Assembly: GCF_000337215.1 (NCBI RefSeq)
Contig: NZ_AOHZ01000014.1
Coordinates: 1-64,000, forward strand
Direction: 5' to 3'
Length of the DNA stretch: 64,000 nucleotides
Source: Natronolimnohabitans innermongolicus JCM 12255
GTDB taxonomy: Archaea > Halobacteriota > Halobacteria > Halobacteriales > Natrialbaceae
The translations under genes and the position numbers were made by a program. Position 1 is the stretch's first letter. Each line of letters begins with the position of its first letter. This document shows, in pieces, positions 63,614 to 64,000 of the stretch. The notes under the pieces are model-generated. The model had not been told where the DNA came from, did no database searches, and worked only from the letters and a program-made list of their open reading frames with translations.

Positions 63614-64000
63614 TCAGAGCGACTCGAGCGCCTCCAGATCGGCCGCGTCGTGCCCGCAGATCACGGTCGCGTCGTGGCGTCGCTCGAGATCTTTCACCGT
63701 CCGCAGGCTCTCGAACCAGTGGCGCTTGCTCCAGAGCAGTCCGCCGCCCATCGGCTGCTCGTCGCGGTAGTTGGTCCGGGAGTAGGCCAGGTCGCCGGCG
63801 AAAATCACGGTGCCGGTGCCCTCGAGTTCGAGGCGGACGCCGAGCAGGCCGGGCGTGTGGCCGGGGAGACGGACGAACTCGAGGTCGTCGAAGTGTTGTT
63901 CGCGGTCGTCGTGGACGACCCGCCAGTTCAGGTCGCGGTCGAAGTCGCCCGCGACGTAGGCCTCGTCGCCCTCGCTCGTCTTGGCGCTGTAGTAGGCGTA
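63614..64000 (-). CDS. Metallo-beta-lactamase fold hydrolase, C-terminal part (cut by window end)
   Basis: 128 residues of the C-terminal end of an MBL-fold enzyme, start beyond the window. Visible motifs: VRLPGHTPGLLGVRLEL with a metal-binding His, TVIFAGDLAYSRTNY with a metal-bridging Asp, and CGHDAADLEAL with the last His ligand. The layout resembles N-acyl-homoserine-lactonase-type proteins, which also act on other lactones or esters. It lies 84 bp downstream-to-upstream of the thioesterase on the same strand. Confidence 0.85.
   Translation of the reverse strand, partial: YAYYSAKTSEGDEAYVAGDFDRDLNWRVVHDDREQHFDDLEFVRLPGHTPGLLGVRLELEGTGTVIFAGDLAYSRTNYRDEQPMGGGLLWSKRHWFESLRTVKDLERRHDATVICGHDAADLEALESL

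Noticed and set aside
1-64000. tRNA, rRNA or prophage/integrase genes
   Set aside because: No T-loop-like ggttcgaatcc context, no rRNA stretches and no integrase or capsid-type frames were found by eye; a dedicated RNA search would settle it.

Overview
The window reads as chromosomal DNA of a haloarchaeon, most likely of the Natrinema/Haloterrigena/Natronococcus type. The DNA is GC-rich and the proteins are strongly acidic. Several families are archaeal or haloarchaeal only: CetZ tubulin, DUF373, DUF5791, DUF7344, HalOD1, transcription factor S, halorhodopsin and deoxyhypusine synthase. Bacterial-type Shine-Dalgarno signals are mostly absent, and several genes have a TATA-like box about 28 nt before the start codon, which fits leaderless transcripts. 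I saw no tRNA, rRNA, CRISPR array, intact insertion sequence or prophage.

Layout. 1-3.7 kb: a helix-hairpin-helix protein, then pabB-pabA-pabC, translationally coupled and making p-aminobenzoate for folate. 3.7-16.7 kb: small membrane and regulatory proteins, a saccharopine-dehydrogenase-like reductase, a Rieske protein, a sugar-nucleotide pyrophosphorylase, a ferritin-like DUF892 protein, an FGGY kinase, diphthine-ammonia ligase with a duplicated 3' fragment beside it, DUF373 and SppA membrane proteins, an ATP-grasp protein and a long coiled-coil protein. 17-21.2 kb: CetZ and DUF5791, then a disturbed region. This holds a decayed TnpB that still has its end hairpin, an AT-rich islet encoding a Tat-type secreted protein and a 57-residue two-helix membrane protein, and a frameshifted, truncated gene.

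21.3-33.5 kb: housekeeping genes. These are an SDR epimerase, a membrane-anchored DHH phosphoesterase, phosphoglucosamine mutase, the chromosome block tfs - coiled-coil protein - smc - scpA, and a MATE exporter. 33.7-42.6 kb: a phosphoribosyltransferase, a HalOD1 protein, thiC, a lipoprotein hydrolase, a PhzF-like isomerase, an acetyl-CoA-synthetase-like ligase and deoxyhypusine synthase.

42.8-54.5 kb is the most coherent accessory block and looks like a lactate-utilisation locus. One arm (minus strand) carries a helix-turn-helix regulator, a divergent Nramp-like transporter, two small unknown proteins, LutC and a fused LutB-LutA protein. The other arm (plus strand) carries lactate permease LctP and a large FAD/Fe-S D-lactate dehydrogenase. 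A near-perfect 20-bp palindrome lies in the divergent control region. 54.9-64 kb: halorhodopsin, gatB, a Bat-type regulator, an RND/MMPL transporter, two metallo-beta-lactamase-fold hydrolases (one cut by the window edge) and a thioesterase.

The clearest non-gene signals are three copies of an exactly 82-bp element, each abutting a stop codon (after the ATP-grasp gene, thiC and halorhodopsin), and three in-frame palindromes written into the start of scpA.
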